Assembly: GCA_016926925.1 (NCBI GenBank)
Contig: JAFGNQ010000205.1
Coordinates: 1-23,899 of the forward strand
DNA length: 23,899 nt
Origin: Candidatus Aminicenantota bacterium
GTDB lineage: Bacteria; Acidobacteriota; Aminicenantia; Aminicenantales; Aminicenantaceae
Reading direction: 5' to 3'
The notes below the pieces were generated by a model, which searched no databases, had not been told where the DNA came from, and worked only from the letters and a program-made list of their open reading frames with translations. The position numbers were made by a program, and so were the translations under genes. Positions 23,128-23,899 of this stretch are shown here, piece by piece. The first letter of the stretch is position 1; each line of letters starts with the position of its first letter.

Positions 23128-23899
23128 TTAGCCGTCAGAAGGTTTCGTGTCTTGAGGTTTTATATCCCACTTTTTGATTCTGTACCGCAGTGTGTCGCGG
23201 GATATGCCAAGAATCTCAGCTGCTTTGGACTTGTTTCCTCTGGCTTTGATAAGAGCTTTGATCAACAACCCTTTCTCCATTTCAGCCAGCGGTACCGATT
23301 CATCCATGCTGAACGAGCGGTCTGTGACTCGAGGTACGGAAGGTTTCTCCTGGAGGCTGATGGGGAGATGTTCTCTCGAAATTTGGGAACTCTTTTCAAA
23401 AATCATGGCCCTTTCCACGGCATTCTTCAATTCGCGGACATTTCCCGGCCAAGAGTATTCCAGAAAAAGGTTTTTCGCGTCTTTGCTTAATTCTTGGATG
23501 CGTTTCATGAACTTTAGATTGTCCTGATGAATGAAGTGTTTTGCCAAGGGAAGGATGTCTTCTCTGCGGTTACGCAAAGGCGGGATATGGATGGGGCAGA
23601 CGTTCAATCTGTAGTACAAATCCATCCTGAATCGTTCTTCCCTTGATGCTTGCTTGAGGTCTTGATTTGTGGCTGCGATCACCCTGAGATCGACTTCGAT
23701 ATCTTTAAGTCCGCCGACCCGCTTGAAGGTTTGGGTTTCCAAGAAACGAAGCAGCTTTGCCTGCAGGGGAAGGCTCAGAGTGCTGATTTCATCAAGAAAA
23801 AGAGTTCCTCCGTTGGCCAGCTCGACAAGACCCTTTTTCTGCTGCTTGGCATCCGTGAAAGCTCCCTTCTCGTAGCCGAAAAGTTCGCTTTCCAAAAGA
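23128..23899 (-). CDS. Sigma-54-dependent transcriptional activator, partial (5' end outside window)
   Basis: About 257 codons visible; the reading frame is open to the window edge, so the apparent start at 23895 (a TTG coding Leu) is not the real one. Visible parts of the AAA+ domain: ESELFGYEKGAFTDA, where the sigma-54 contact loop is GAFTDA instead of GAFTGA; Walker B GGTLFLDEI; sensor I VIAATNQDL; FRMDLYYRLNV; sensor II WPGNVRELKNAVERA. The C-terminal Fis-type helix-turn-helix is NKSKAAEILGISRDTLRYRI. Walker A and any N-terminal receiver or sensor domain lie beyond the window. It probably drives the -24/-12 promoters at 22911-22927 and 17466-17481 (inference). Confidence 0.93.
   Translation of the reverse strand, partial: LLESELFGYEKGAFTDAKQQKKGLVELANGGTLFLDEISTLSLPLQAKLLRFLETQTFKRVGGLKDIEVDLRVIAATNQDLKQASREERFRMDLYYRLNVCPIHIPPLRNRREDILPLAKHFIHQDNLKFMKRIQELSKDAKNLFLEYSWPGNVRELKNAVERAMIFEKSSQISREHLPISLQEKPSVPRVTDRSFSMDESVPLAEMEKGLLIKALIKARGNKSKAAEILGISRDTLRYRIKKWDIKPQDTKPSDG

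Overview
The window is almost entirely an extracellular-electron-transfer (EET) type locus. Nine multiheme c-type cytochrome genes carry 85 CXXCH motifs plus 4 variant motifs (CX3CH or CX4CH), about 89 predicted hemes. With them are two outer-membrane beta-barrel genes, two NHL beta-propeller genes, a system II cytochrome c maturation pair, small membrane and TPR accessory genes, and a receiver protein next to a sigma-54 activator. The host is clearly a Gram-negative, diderm, probably anaerobic metal- or mineral-respiring bacterium. The mid-40s to about 50% GC, the ResB/CcsA maturation system and the doubled-CXXCH cytochromes fit Desulfobacterota, Acidobacteriota/Aminicenantota or similar phyla; the sequence alone does not let me choose.

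Plus strand, left half. (a) 126-737 is a stand-alone tetraheme gene with its own promoter, a strong ribosome binding site and a perfect 11-bp intrinsic terminator. It looks like an OmcE-type nanowire subunit. (b) 901-11790 is a tightly coupled run of eleven genes: NHL lipoprotein, pentaheme lipoprotein, beta-barrel, periplasmic NHL protein, 12-heme, 15-heme, thioredoxin-like/TPR protein, two-TM HAMP-like protein, membrane-anchored heptaheme, second two-TM HAMP-like protein, TPR protein. Most junctions are ATGA-type overlaps.

Minus strand, right half. (c) 17381 down to 11862: HAO-like octaheme, ResB, CcsA/ResC, then an 18-heme cytochrome with a NapC/NirT-like membrane-anchored start. (d) 22881 down to 17584: receiver-domain protein, MtrA/DmsE-like decaheme, MtrB/PioB-like barrel, and a secreted decaheme made of two five-heme halves with EF-hand-like loops. 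(e) 23899 down to 23128: 3' part of a sigma-54-dependent activator that continues past the window edge.

Inferred logic: quinol electrons enter through the NapC-like 18-heme protein and possibly the anchored heptaheme. They cross the periplasm and leave by two separate outer-membrane conduits, one NHL/pentaheme/barrel/12-heme type and one MtrA-MtrB-decaheme type. The OmcE-like protein would form an extracellular filament. The most notable observations are: the OmcE-like heme module recurs, whole or in part, in the 12-heme and heptaheme proteins of the neighbouring operon; both minus-strand operons have well-spaced -24/-12 (sigma-54) promoter matches beside a sigma-54 activator gene; and the secreted decaheme arose by internal duplication. 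No tRNA, rRNA, CRISPR, insertion sequence or phage gene was seen.
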